Shown here one piece after another: positions 37,911 through 47,400 of a stretch of 64,000 nucleotides of DNA (positions within the stretch are counted from its first letter, which is position 1; each line of letters opens with the position of its first letter). A program made the position numbers and the translations under genes. The notes below the pieces were generated by a model that saw only the letters and a list, made by a program, of their open reading frames with translations, made no database searches and had not been told where the DNA came from. Source of the DNA: Elioraea tepidiphila DSM 17972 (GTDB lineage Bacteria; Pseudomonadota; Alphaproteobacteria; Acetobacterales; Acetobacteraceae); NCBI RefSeq assembly GCF_000378465.1, contig NZ_KB899913.1, positions 1 through 64,000 of the forward strand, written 5' to 3'.

Positions 37911-39055
37911 GGGCCGACCGCCCGCGCGGCCCGACCGACTGCGAAGCCGGGACCGACCCGCGCCGCCACCGGCACCTCGGCCGGCAGGTCATCGGTGATC
38001 GCCAGCCGTGCGTCGAGCGTGCGCGCGGCGAAGCGCACCCGGCGCTGCGCGAGCCTGCCGTTCTCGATCGTCCAGACCGTACCGGCGGCGCCGTCGAAGC
38101 CGTGAACCGCCGCCTCGGGGACCAGTCGCGCAGCGGCAAGCCGGCCGGTCTCGATCACGACCTCCGCCTGCTCGCCGAGATAGACCGTCTCGGGGCACTG
38201 GCGGCACCGCACATAGACCCGCCGCTCCTCCGTCACGCGGTCGCTCTCCAGCCCGATCCGCACCACCTCGCCGGCGATCGGCGCGCCGGGGCGGCTGCGC
38301 ATGGTTACGGTGGCGGGCTGGCCGAGCGCCAAGTCGCCGGCGCGGCCCTCATCGACATGCGCGAGCGCCCACAGACTGCCCCGCGCGACCAGGGTGAACA
38401 CGGCCTCGCCGGGGTTCAGCGCCGTGCCGGGCTCGCGCGCGCGCGCGATCACCACCGCATCGTAGGGCGCGGTGAGGGTGTGCTTGGCGAGTGCCGTGCG
38501 CTCGACCAGCAGCGTCGCCTTGGCGTCGGCGAGCGCGGCCGCGGCCACCGCCGCGTCCGCCCGATTGACCGCAAGATCGGCGGCGGCGACGGCGACCTCG
38601 GTCTCGGCCTGCTCCGCGGCCTCGATGCTGCCGGAGCCCCGCGCGGCGAGTTCGCGCCGGCGCGCCGCGGTGGCCTGACGCTGGGCGAGCAGCGCCTCGG
38701 CGCGCGCCCGCTGGGCCTCGGCGCGCTGGGCCGCCGCCTCGGCCGAGAGCACGGCAGCCTCCGCCTTGGCAACGCGCGCCTGCTGGCTCGCGGGGTTCAA
38801 CCGGGCGAGCACCGTCCCCTCGGTAACCTCGTCGCCGTGATCGACCAGCACCTCGACCAGCGTACCCGGCACCTCGAAGCCGACGCGCGAGAGCACCTGC
38901 GCCTCGATCGTGCCGAGACCGAACACACGGATCGGCACGTCACGCATGACGGCGGCGACAGGCACGGCGAGCGGGCGCTGCGTCGCATACCACCAGGCTC
39001 CCGCGATCACCGCGGCGAGCGCGATACCAACCGTCAGGATTCGGCTGAGTCGCAT
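37907..39055 (-). CDS. HlyD-family membrane fusion protein (efflux adaptor)
   Basis: A 382-residue adaptor with an N-terminal membrane anchor (TVGIALAAVIAGAWWYA). A biotinyl-lipoyl-like half (VLVDHGDEVTEGTVLARLNPA), then a long Ala-rich coiled coil (about residues 85-175), then a barrel domain with APYDAVVIARAREPG. It bridges the inner-membrane permease and an outer-membrane channel. No outer-membrane channel gene is adjacent. It is the first gene of the exporter operon, behind an FNR-like box. Confidence 0.9.
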   Translation of the reverse strand: MRLSRILTVGIALAAVIAGAWWYATQRPLAVPVAAVMRDVPIRVFGLGTIEAQVLSRVGFEVPGTLVEVLVDHGDEVTEGTVLARLNPASQQARVAKAEAAVLSAEAAAQRAEAQRARAEALLAQRQATAARRRELAARGSGSIEAAEQAETEVAVAAADLAVNRADAAVAAAALADAKATLLVERTALAKHTLTAPYDAVVIARAREPGTALNPGEAVFTLVARGSLWALAHVDEGRAGDLALGQPATVTMRSRPGAPIAGEVVRIGLESDRVTEERRVYVRCRQCPETVYLGEQAEVVIETGRLAAARLVPEAAVHGFDGAAGTVWTIENGRLAQRRVRFAARTLDARLAITDDLPAEVPVAARVGPGFAVGRAARAVGP

Positions 39056-39086
39056 GGATCGTCCAGATCGCCAACGGCCGGGCGCA

Positions 39087-39126
39087 TGTATCCCTCAGGG
39101 TGCAACGCCGCCCTGACCTGGATCAA
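39087..39126 (-). promoter_or_regulatory. FNR/FixK-like box and -10 element upstream of the exporter operon
   Basis: On the minus strand TTGATCCAGGTCAG (39126-39113) matches the FNR/FixK consensus TTGAT-N4-ATCAA at eight of ten positions. A GATACA (39092-39087) follows with a spacing suited to a class II activator site centred near -41. The start codon is about 60 bases downstream. The case is based on fit alone. Confidence 0.45.
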
Positions 39127-39136
39127 CATCCGCGGG

Positions 39137-41173
39137 TCAACCTGCCGCCGCAACCCGCGGACGCAGCGCCTGGGCCGCCAGCAGCGCCGCTCCGAGGGCC
39201 AGTCCCGCCCAGTGCGGCGATGGGATCGACACTCCGGTGATCCATTCGAGCAGCCCATCGACCGCGCTCGGGAAGATCAGCAGCAGTCCCGCCAGCATGG
39301 TCGCCCAGCGCTCCCACCCCGCCATCATGCGCAGCCCGAAACCCTGCGCCGCGGAGGCCAGCAGGCCGAGCCCGAAGGTCGCCAGCGTGGTGATCCACGC
39401 GACATCGTCCCAGCCCATGCCGGGCGAGCGTTGCAGCAGGAGCCCCACCCCGAGCGGATCCGTCACGAACACGAAGGGCAGCAGGAAGGCGGGCAGCGTG
39501 TATTTCCACGCCATCAGTGTGGTGTGGTAGGGCCCCGCCCCGGTGATCGCGGCCGCCGCGAAGGGCGAGAGCGCGGTCGGCGGCGAGACCTCGCTCAGCA
39601 CAGCGTAGTAGAAGATGAACATGTGCGCGGCGAAATCGGGCACCCCGAGCTTGATCAGCGCAGGTGCCGCGATCACCGCCGAGATGATGTAGGACGCGGT
39701 CACCGGCACGGCGAGGCCGATCACCCAGACGATCAGCCCGGTGTACACCGCCGTCAGCGCGAGCGAGCCGCCGGCATAGCGGATCGCGATCTCGCTGAAC
39801 TTCAGGCCGAGGCCCGTCAGCGTGACCACGCCGACGATGATTCCGGCGCAGGCGCAGGTGGCGGCGACGTTCAGCACCTGCACCGAGCCCTCGCGGAGCG
39901 CCGTGACCAGCTTCGCCGGCGTCATCGCGCATTCGCGGCGGAGCCACGAGAGCGCCGCCGCGACCCCGCTCGCATAGACGACCGAAAGCGTCGCGGAATA
40001 CCCCCAGAGCAGGAAGCCGACGATCGAGACGAGCGAGGTCAGGTGGAAGCCATACTTCCTGAGCAGCGTCCCCGCACTCTCGGTGCTGTAGGTCTCGCCA
40101 TCCGCCGTTTCGTCCACCCCGATCCGGCGCTGGTCGAGCTCCACCATGAAGAGCAGCGAGGCGTAGTAGAGGCAGGTCGGGATGATCGCCATCTCGATGA
40201 CCTGCAGGTAGGAGATCTTCAGGAACTCGGCGATCAGGAACGCGGCCGCGCCCAGCACCGGCGGGGAGATGATCGCGCCGAGCCCGCCGGCGGCGAGCAG
40301 CCCGCCCGCGTCGTGCGGCGCATAGCCGACACGCTTCATCATCGGCCAGGCGACCGAACCGAGCGTCACCGTGGTTGCGACCCCCGAACCGGAGGGTCCG
40401 CCGAGCAGGAAGGAAGACAGCACCACGGTGCGGCCCGCGCTGGTCGCCTTGCCACCCATCAGCGCGAAGGAGAAATCGACGAAGAACTTGCCCGCGCCGG
40501 TCACCTGCAGCACCGCACCGAAGATGGTGAACAGGATGATCAGAGTCGAGGAGACATCGACGGCGGTGCCGAAAATGCCCTCCAGCGTGATCGTCAGATG
40601 CGGCACGAGCCGCTCGGAGTCGTAGCCCTGATGCGTCCAGGGCGCGGGCAGGAGGTTGCCGAAGAACGCGTAGAGCATGAAGACGATGCTGATCCCCGGC
40701 ATGATCGGCCCGGTGGTGCGCCGCGCCGCTTCGAGCGTCAGCGCGATCAGCATCCAGCCGACCACGAGGTCCATCGGCTCCGGGAAGACGTAGCGGTCGG
40801 TCAGCTCGTCGCCGCCGGCGATCAGATAGTAGAGGACGTAGAGCGCGAGTGCGGCGAGCGCGATGTCCCAAGGCATCAGCCGGTGCCGGAACCGGCGCGC
40901 CATCGGGTACATCAGGAAGGTCAAGGTGAGCACGAAGCCGACATGGATGTAGCGGAGATACATCGTCGGCACGATGTCGATCGCGGCGTAGAGGTGGAAC
41001 ACGCTCATCGCCAGGGCGAGGCCGGTGACGAACCAGAGCAGCGGGCCGCGATAGCGGTTGAGCGCACCCTCCTCCTGCTCGATCAGCTCCTCGACCTTGT
41101 GCGCGGTGTCCTCATCGAGCGCTGCCGCCTCGGGCGGCAGGTGGTGCTCCTCGCTCGGGTTTGCCGTCGTCAC
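39137..41173 (-). CDS. TRAP transporter fused permease, TAXI type
   Basis: A 678-residue protein fusing the small (DctQ) and large (DctM) TRAP subunits, as is normal for TAXI systems. It has an N-terminal charged region, about four transmembrane segments, then about a dozen with the DctM motifs FLLGGPSGSGVATTVTLGS and ISPPVLGAAAFLIAEFL. It imports a substrate with sodium or protons using the TAXI binding protein upstream. Substrates include dicarboxylates and glutamate in related systems; this one is undefined. Confidence 0.93.
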   Translation of the reverse strand: MTTANPSEEHHLPPEAAALDEDTAHKVEELIEQEEGALNRYRGPLLWFVTGLALAMSVFHLYAAIDIVPTMYLRYIHVGFVLTLTFLMYPMARRFRHRLMPWDIALAALALYVLYYLIAGGDELTDRYVFPEPMDLVVGWMLIALTLEAARRTTGPIMPGISIVFMLYAFFGNLLPAPWTHQGYDSERLVPHLTITLEGIFGTAVDVSSTLIILFTIFGAVLQVTGAGKFFVDFSFALMGGKATSAGRTVVLSSFLLGGPSGSGVATTVTLGSVAWPMMKRVGYAPHDAGGLLAAGGLGAIISPPVLGAAAFLIAEFLKISYLQVIEMAIIPTCLYYASLLFMVELDQRRIGVDETADGETYSTESAGTLLRKYGFHLTSLVSIVGFLLWGYSATLSVVYASGVAAALSWLRRECAMTPAKLVTALREGSVQVLNVAATCACAGIIVGVVTLTGLGLKFSEIAIRYAGGSLALTAVYTGLIVWVIGLAVPVTASYIISAVIAAPALIKLGVPDFAAHMFIFYYAVLSEVSPPTALSPFAAAAITGAGPYHTTLMAWKYTLPAFLLPFVFVTDPLGVGLLLQRSPGMGWDDVAWITTLATFGLGLLASAAQGFGLRMMAGWERWATMLAGLLLIFPSAVDGLLEWITGVSIPSPHWAGLALGAALLAAQALRPRVAAAG

Positions 41174-41197
41174 GCGACCCGTCCCATCACGCGCGAA

Positions 41198-41221
41198 GAC
41201 CCGCCCCGGACAGGACGGGTC
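41198..41221 (-). other. Stem-loop between TAXI binding protein and permease genes
   Basis: GACCCGCCC (41198-41206) and GGACGGGTC (41213-41221) form a nine-pair stem (one wobble as RNA) with a six-base loop. It sits in the 64-base gap. Such hairpins commonly stabilise the upstream binding-protein message relative to the permease message. No T-run follows. Confidence 0.55.
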
Positions 41222-41237
41222 CTCCCGTGTTCCACCG

Positions 41238-42236
41238 TCAGCTCAGCGTCGCGCCCTGCGCCTTCCAGTAGGCTTCCGCCGCCGGATGCCACGGGATGCC
41301 GGCCGCCGCGGACTTCTGGTTCTCGAGCTTGAAGTTGCGCGCCTCGGCATGGACGCGGGTGAGCTCCTCGCGGCCTTCCCAGATGTTCTTGACAAGTTCG
41401 GTGACCAGGGCGTCGGGCATGTCGGCGCGCACGGCGATGATGTTGCCGACCGACATCTGCTTGTTGGGCGTGGTCTGGCCCGGATAGGTGCCGGCCGGGA
41501 TCTCCTCGGCGAAATAGACCGGGCCGTACTTCTCGACGATCTTCGGCACGAACTCGGCATGATCGATCAGGCGGAGCTGCACGCCCGGCGTGGCGCCGAG
41601 GTCGGTGATCGCCGCCGTTGGCACGCCGGAGACGAAGAAATAGGCATCGAGCTTGCCGTCCTTGATCGCGTTGGTGCTCTCGGCCGGGCTCAGCCGCTCG
41701 CGCGCGCGGAAGTCGCGATCGCGGTCGAGCCCCGCACCCTCGATCAGCCGGAACGCCATCACCTCCGTCGCCGAGCCGGGCGCGCCGGTGGAGACGCGCT
41801 TGCCCTTGAGATCGGCCATGGTGGTGATGCCGGTCGAGGCGACCGTCACGACCTGCATGCGGTTCGTGTACATGACGAAGATCGCGCGCGCCGGCACGGG
41901 CCGGTTCTGGAACCGGTCGCGGCCGTTCACGGCATCCACCGCGGCGTCGACCTGGGTCAGGATCATGCCGACCCGGCCGGCGCCGAGCAGTTGCAGGTTG
42001 GCGACACTGCCGCCGGTGACCTCGACCGTGGCGCTCATCCCCGGGATGTTGCGGCTGAAGATCGCCGCCATGCCGCCGCCGAGCGGGTAGTAGACGCCGC
42101 CGGTCGTGCCCGTGGCGATGGCCAGCTGCTGGGCCGACTGGGCGCGCAGGACGGCGGGTGCGCCCAGAGCGGCGGCACCGGCGGCGACACTGCCCAGGAC
42201 GGTGCGACGAGGAATACGGGTGTGCATAGGTATCAT
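41238..42236 (-). CDS. TAXI-family TRAP solute-binding protein
   Basis: A 332-residue periplasmic binding protein with a signal peptide beginning RIPRRTVLGSVAAGAAALG and cleaved near AVLRAQS. The fold motifs ATGTTGGVYYPLGGGMAAIFSR, EVTGGSVANLQLL and GRVGMILTQVDAA are typical of TAXI. Two possible starts (42236 and 42227) share the GGGGAGGAG region. It feeds the fused permease downstream. The RR in the signal is not the full Tat motif, although Tat export is possible. Confidence 0.92.
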   Translation of the reverse strand: MIPMHTRIPRRTVLGSVAAGAAALGAPAVLRAQSAQQLAIATGTTGGVYYPLGGGMAAIFSRNIPGMSATVEVTGGSVANLQLLGAGRVGMILTQVDAAVDAVNGRDRFQNRPVPARAIFVMYTNRMQVVTVASTGITTMADLKGKRVSTGAPGSATEVMAFRLIEGAGLDRDRDFRARERLSPAESTNAIKDGKLDAYFFVSGVPTAAITDLGATPGVQLRLIDHAEFVPKIVEKYGPVYFAEEIPAGTYPGQTTPNKQMSVGNIIAVRADMPDALVTELVKNIWEGREELTRVHAEARNFKLENQKSAAAGIPWHPAAEAYWKAQGATLS

Positions 42237-42456
42237 TCTCCTCCCCTTGGCCCCAGGTGGCCGACTGGCCGCCGGTCTCTGGGCCCGATCCGCAGACGCT
42301 ACCGGACGCGGCCGAAACGGACCAGCCGTTCCGTGCAGGGCACGGTTGACATAGGGCAAGGTATTTCCGTCCGCCCGGCGCATAGATACTCTCGCGCGGC
42401 GGACGGGACGGTCCTAGTCTTGCGCCGCCAGCACAGGAACGCCCGGAGGGACTGCG

Positions 42457-43143
42457 ATGAAAGCCCGAGACCTGATGACGCCCGATGTCGTGACGGTGGC
42501 GCCCAACACGCCCGTGATGGGCGTGGCCCGGCTGCTCGCCGAACGGCACATCAGCGGCGTGCCCGTGACCGATGCCGACCGCAAGATCCTGGGCGTGGTC
42601 AGCGAGGGCGACCTGATCAAGCAGGTCTCCGGCCGCAGCGACGAGACCCCCGGCTTCTTCAAGAGCCTGTTCGCCGATCCGGCGAAGATGGCCGAGCAGT
42701 ACGTGAAGAGCCATGGCCGCACCGCCGCCGACATCATGACCCCGAATCCGATGACCGTGACCGAGGATACGCCGGCGGGCACCATCGCCGAGATGCTCGA
42801 CAAGGAGCATATCCGCCGCGTGTTCGTCACGCGCGACGGGCGGCTGGTCGGCGTGGTGTCGCGCGCGGACCTCCTGCGCGCCCTGGTCTCGCCGCCGCAG
42901 GCCGCCGCCGGCGACACCTCCGACGAGGGCATCTACCGGGCCATCATGGCCGAGATGAAGAAGCAGCCCTGGGCCAGCACCTTCTATACCACGGTGGTGG
43001 TGAAGGACGGCGTGGTGGAGTTCTACGGCTATTGTGGCACTGACGAGTATCGCCGCGCCCTGCGTGTGCTCGCCGAGGGTGTGCCGGGCGTGAAGCGGGT
43101 GGAGGATCACATGGTGATCGGCCCGCTCTACGTGTACTCCTGA
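42457..43143 (+). CDS. CBS-domain protein with C-terminal BON domain
   Basis: A 228-residue soluble protein. Two CBS repeats are MTPDVVTVAPNTPVMGVARLL and MTPNPMTVTEDTPAGTIAEML; they bind adenosine nucleotides. A C-terminal BON-like domain runs from about residue 150 (KDGVVEFYGYCGTDEYRRALRVLAEGVPGV). Such proteins sense energy state and may act at membranes. It has a GGAGGG ribosome site and is the only plus-strand gene of this stretch, divergent from the TAXI gene. Confidence 0.9.
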   Translation: MKARDLMTPDVVTVAPNTPVMGVARLLAERHISGVPVTDADRKILGVVSEGDLIKQVSGRSDETPGFFKSLFADPAKMAEQYVKSHGRTAADIMTPNPMTVTEDTPAGTIAEMLDKEHIRRVFVTRDGRLVGVVSRADLLRALVSPPQAAAGDTSDEGIYRAIMAEMKKQPWASTFYTTVVVKDGVVEFYGYCGTDEYRRALRVLAEGVPGVKRVEDHMVIGPLYVYS

Positions 43144-43147
43144 CCGC

Positions 43148-44467
43148 CTAAACCGACGGTGGCGCGACCGCCCGCACGGGCGGCTCGCGCACCGTCGTCA
43201 GGATCGCCGCCCCGCCGAGCAGGAACAGCAGGATCGTCGCCATCCCGGCGCGCTGGCTGTCGAACGCGGCCGTCGCCGCGGCCAGCGCCGCCGGTCCCGC
43301 GAAGGCCGTGATCCGGCCCGAGAGCGCGAAGAGCCCGAAATATTCCGAGGCTTGCTCGAGCGGCGCGAGCCGCGCCATGAGGGTGCGGCTCGCCGCCTGG
43401 GCCGGGCCGAAGAACACACCGAGCGGCAGGGCCAGCAGCCAGAACCAGAGCTTGCCCTCGACCAGCAGCAGCGTGCCGCCGATCGCGGCAAGCGCGCCGA
43501 GCGAGATCAGCACGGTGCGCTTCGGCCCGATCGCGTCGTCGACGAAGGCGAACAGGCCCGCGCCGATCCCGGCGGTGATGTTCATCGCGATGCCGAGCAG
43601 GATGATCTCGTCCGTTGCCATGCCGAAGGTGCCGGCGGCGTAGATCGCCCCGAAATTGAACAACGTGTTCAGCCCGTCGGTGTAGAGCAGGCGCGCGATC
43701 AGGAACCGCGTCACGGCAGGGCGGCGGCGGAGTTCCGGCAGCAGCCGCGCCATCGCCGCCATGCCGGACCGGATCGCCGAGCGGATCGGCGCGCGCCGCG
43801 GAGCGTCGGGAACCAGCAGGAAGAGCGGCCAGCAGAACACCCCGTACCAGACCGCGACCAGCAGGTTGGTGGCGCGCACATGCTCGGCTTCGGCTCGGTC
43901 GAGCGGGAACAGCGGCGGGTCGGGCTGGATCAGCAGCACCAGACACAGCACGAGGCAGAACAGCCCGCCGACATAGCCCGCGCCCCAGCCCCAGCCGGAG
44001 ATGCGCCCCATCATCGGCCGCGGGGCCACGTCCACCAGCATCGCGTTGTAGAACACCGTGCCGAGCTCGAAGGCGAGGGTGGCCAATACGACCACGACGA
44101 GCGCGAACGGCACCGAGGTCGGATCGGGCCGCACCCACCACAAGGCACCGCAGGTGGCCAGCGCCATCACCGTGAAGCCGGCGAGCCATGGCTTGCGGCC
44201 GCCCGCACCGTCCGCGACCGCGCCGAGCGGCGGCGAGAGCACCGCGATCAGCACCCCCGCGATCGCCATCGCGAACCCCCACTGGGAGGTGCCGACGGTC
44301 TCGCTCTCGGCGACCGCCTGCACGAAGTAGGTCGCGAACACGAAGGTACCGATCACGGCAGGGAAGGCGCTGTTCGCCCAGTCGTAGAGCGACCAGGCGA
44401 TGACGGCGCGCCGGCGTCCGCGCGGCAGGTCGGCCAGCCGCGTGATGTCGTCGCTCCGTAGCGTCAC
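43148..44467 (-). CDS. MFS transporter (UMF1/Atg22-like)
   Basis: A 439-residue carrier with twelve predicted membrane segments, opening with the UMF1 feature AWSLYDWANSAFPAV and PLGAVADGAGGRKPW. It starts at GTG 44467, overlapping the stop of NAD-glutamate dehydrogenase by four bases (GTGA), so it is translationally coupled. UMF1 proteins are predicted amino acid or peptide exporters. Coupling to glutamate dehydrogenase suggests amino acid traffic, an inference. Confidence 0.88.
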   Translation of the reverse strand: MTLRSDDITRLADLPRGRRRAVIAWSLYDWANSAFPAVIGTFVFATYFVQAVAESETVGTSQWGFAMAIAGVLIAVLSPPLGAVADGAGGRKPWLAGFTVMALATCGALWWVRPDPTSVPFALVVVVLATLAFELGTVFYNAMLVDVAPRPMMGRISGWGWGAGYVGGLFCLVLCLVLLIQPDPPLFPLDRAEAEHVRATNLLVAVWYGVFCWPLFLLVPDAPRRAPIRSAIRSGMAAMARLLPELRRRPAVTRFLIARLLYTDGLNTLFNFGAIYAAGTFGMATDEIILLGIAMNITAGIGAGLFAFVDDAIGPKRTVLISLGALAAIGGTLLLVEGKLWFWLLALPLGVFFGPAQAASRTLMARLAPLEQASEYFGLFALSGRITAFAGPAALAAATAAFDSQRAGMATILLFLLGGAAILTTVREPPVRAVAPPSV

Positions 44468-47400
44468 GCGAGCGCTGCGACCGCCCTTGTGGCGACCACG
44501 ACCGCCGGCAGCACCGGCCGCGCGCCCAGCTCGGCCAGCACGCGCTCGGCGGCGACCCAGCGCGCGCCCGCGCCCGCGCGCACCGCCTCGACGCCGCCCT
44601 GGGCGAGCACCGCGGCGGCGAGCCGGGCCTGCGCATCGGCAAGATCGTCGGCGACCGAGGCGAGCGCACGCGCGGTCCAGCCATCCGACGCATCGACGTG
44701 GCGGGCAGCCGCGCGCACCGCATCCGGCCCGAGCCCGGTGCCGGCCGCGAACCACGCCTCCATGCCGGCGTCCGGCGCCACGCCCGCCTCGGCCGAGAGC
44801 CGCAGGATCGCCGGCGCCATCGCCGCCGCCCCGCCGGTCGGATCGCGCTCCAGCAGGGCCGGCAGAAGTGTGGCGACATGGTCGCGGTAGGGCGCGGCGG
44901 CCTCGGCGATGCGCAGACCCGGGGCGAGCACGCGGCCGAAGCCGCGCGCGGCCCCCTCCTGCGCGCGCCGCCAGGCGAGGAAGCGCGGATAGAGGGCCTT
45001 GGGGTCGCCGCCCGCGCTGTCCTCCGCCTCCGCCGCGGTCCGCAGGGGGACAAGCCCAAGCGCCTCGCGCGCCACCAGCGCCGCCGTCGCCGCCGCGTCC
45101 GGCGAAATGCCGTCGGCCAGGCGCGCGAACGCCGCGAGCCCCATGCGGTCGAGCAAATCATTGGTGAGCAGCATCGCCACCAGGTCGCGCCGGAGCGGAT
45201 GGGCGGCGATCGCCGCGGCGAAGCGCTCGCGCACGGCAGCCGGGAAATAGGCGGCGAGATCGGGCGCGAAGGCCGGATCGTCGGGCAGCGGCGAGGCGAT
45301 CAAGGCGTCGGTCAGCCAAAGCTTGGCGTGCGAGAGCAGCACGATCAGCTCGGGCCGCGTCAGCCCCGCGGCGCCACGCTCGGCGAGTGCTGCCGCGTCC
45401 GGCAGTCCGGCCACCGTGCGGTCGAGCCGTCCCTCGGCCTCCAGCCGCGCGATCAGCGCCGCATGCGGGCCAACCACCGTGGGGTCCATGCCCTCCAGCG
45501 AGACGCCGAGCGACTGGCGCGCATTGGTCGCCAGCACGTGCGCGGCCACATCGTCGGTCATGCCGGCCAGCAAGGCGTCGCGCTGCTTGGCGGTCAGCTC
45601 GCCCTCCTGCACCAGCCCGTCGAGCAGGATCTTCAGGTTCACCTCGTGGTCGGAGGTGTCCACGCCTGCCGAGTTGTGCAGGCTGTCGGTATCGACGCGC
45701 ACGCCCGCACGCGCCGCCTCGACACGCGCGGCCTGGGTGAGTGCGAGATTCGCCCCCTCGCCGATCACCTTTGACCGGATCGCGGTCGCATCGATGCGGA
45801 TCGCGTCATTGGCGCGGTCGCCGGCGTCCGCGTGGCTCTCGTGGCTCGCTTTGACGAAGGTGCCGATGCCGCCGAAATAGAGCAGATCGGCCTCCATGCC
45901 GAGGATCGCGCGCATCACCGCATCGGGCGGCGGACGCTCGGCCGTGATGCCGAGCATCGCGCGCGCCTCGGCCGAAAGCGGCACGGTCTTGGCGTTGCGG
46001 GGATAGACCCCGCCGCCGGCGCTGAGTCTGCTCTTGTCGTAGTCGGCCCAGGACGAGCGCGGCAGTGCGAACAAGCGCTTGCGCTCTTGGAACGACACCG
46101 CCGGATCGGGATCGGGGTCTAGGAAGATGTGACGGTGGTCGAAGGCTGCGCGCAGCCTGAGCGCCTGCGACAGCAGCACGCCGTTGCCGAACACGTCACC
46201 CGACATGTCGCCCACGCCGATGACGTCGATCGGCTCGCGGTCTATATCGACGCCGAGCTCGCGGAAATGGCGCCGGATGCAGACGAAGGCGCCGCGCGCG
46301 GTGATGCCCAGCCCCTTGTGGTCGTAGCCCTTGGAGCCGCCCGAGGCGAATGCATCGCCGAGCCAGAAGCCGCGTTCGAGCGCGATGCCGTTGGCGATGT
46401 CGCTAAATGTGGCGGTGCCCTTGTCGGCGGCGGCGACGATGTAGGGATCGTCGCCGTCGCGCCGCACCACGCGATCGGGCGGCACCACCTTGCCGCCGAC
46501 ACGGTTGTCGGTGAGGTCGAGCATCGCGCCGATCAGCAACCGGTAGCAGGCGATGCCCTCGGCCATCAGCGCCTCGCGGTCGCGCGCCGCATCGCCCGTG
46601 GCCGCGGGCGGACGCTTCAGCACGAACCCGCCCTTGGCGCCGGTCGGCACGATCACGGTGTTCTTCAGAGTCTGCGCCTTCATCAGCCCGAGGATCTCGG
46701 TGCGGAAGTCCTCGCGCCGGTCCGACCAACGGATCCCGCCGCGCGCGACGGGCCCGCCGCGCAGATGCACCCCCTCCATGCGCGGCCCGTGCACGTAGAT
46801 TTCCCGGAACGGCACGGGCTGGGGCAGGTCACCGACCGCGCGGGAGTCGATCTTGAAGGCGATCGTGGGGGCGGCGGGGTCGCGGAAGAAGCTCGTGCGC
46901 ACCACGCCATCGAGGGCAGCGCGCAGTCGCGTCAGGATGCGGTCCTCGTCAGGGCTCTCGACGGCATCGAGCAGCGCGCGCCAGCGCTCGTCGAGCGCGG
47001 CCTCGGCCTCGGCGTTGCGCGCGCCGTCCGGATCGAAGCGGACACGGAACAGATCGACCAGCAGCCGGGTCGCCTCGGGCTGCGCGGCGAGTGCCGCCTC
47101 GACCGCGCCCTGGCTGAAGGCGAAGCCCGCCTGCTTCAGCCAGCGATAGAGCGCGCGCAGCATCCAGGCCTCGCGCCAGGTGAGGCCCGCGCGCACCACG
47201 AGGCGATTGAACCCGTCCGGCTCGGCGCGGGCATGCCACAGCGCCTCCAACGCCTCGGCGATTGCGCCCGCGCGCGCCGGATCGAAAGGCGCATGATCCT
47301 CTGTCTCAAGGCCGAACTCGTGCAGCACCACCTCGCGCGCGCCAGCCGGATGCAGGTGGTGCGGAACCTCCTCGATCGCGCGCAGGCCGAGGCTCTCGAT

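Noticed and set aside
38102-41332. 1,076-codon plus-strand frame across the exporter and TRAP genes
   Set aside because: It runs antisense through the adaptor and TRAP permease genes. It is rich in Arg, His and Gln with no domain, which fits a mirror frame in GC-rich DNA.
42346-42374. TTGACA-like promoter before the CBS-BON gene
   Set aside because: A perfect TTGACA lies at 42346-42351, but the sequence 16-18 bases downstream (GTCCGC) does not resemble a -10 hexamer. Only the -35 half is present.
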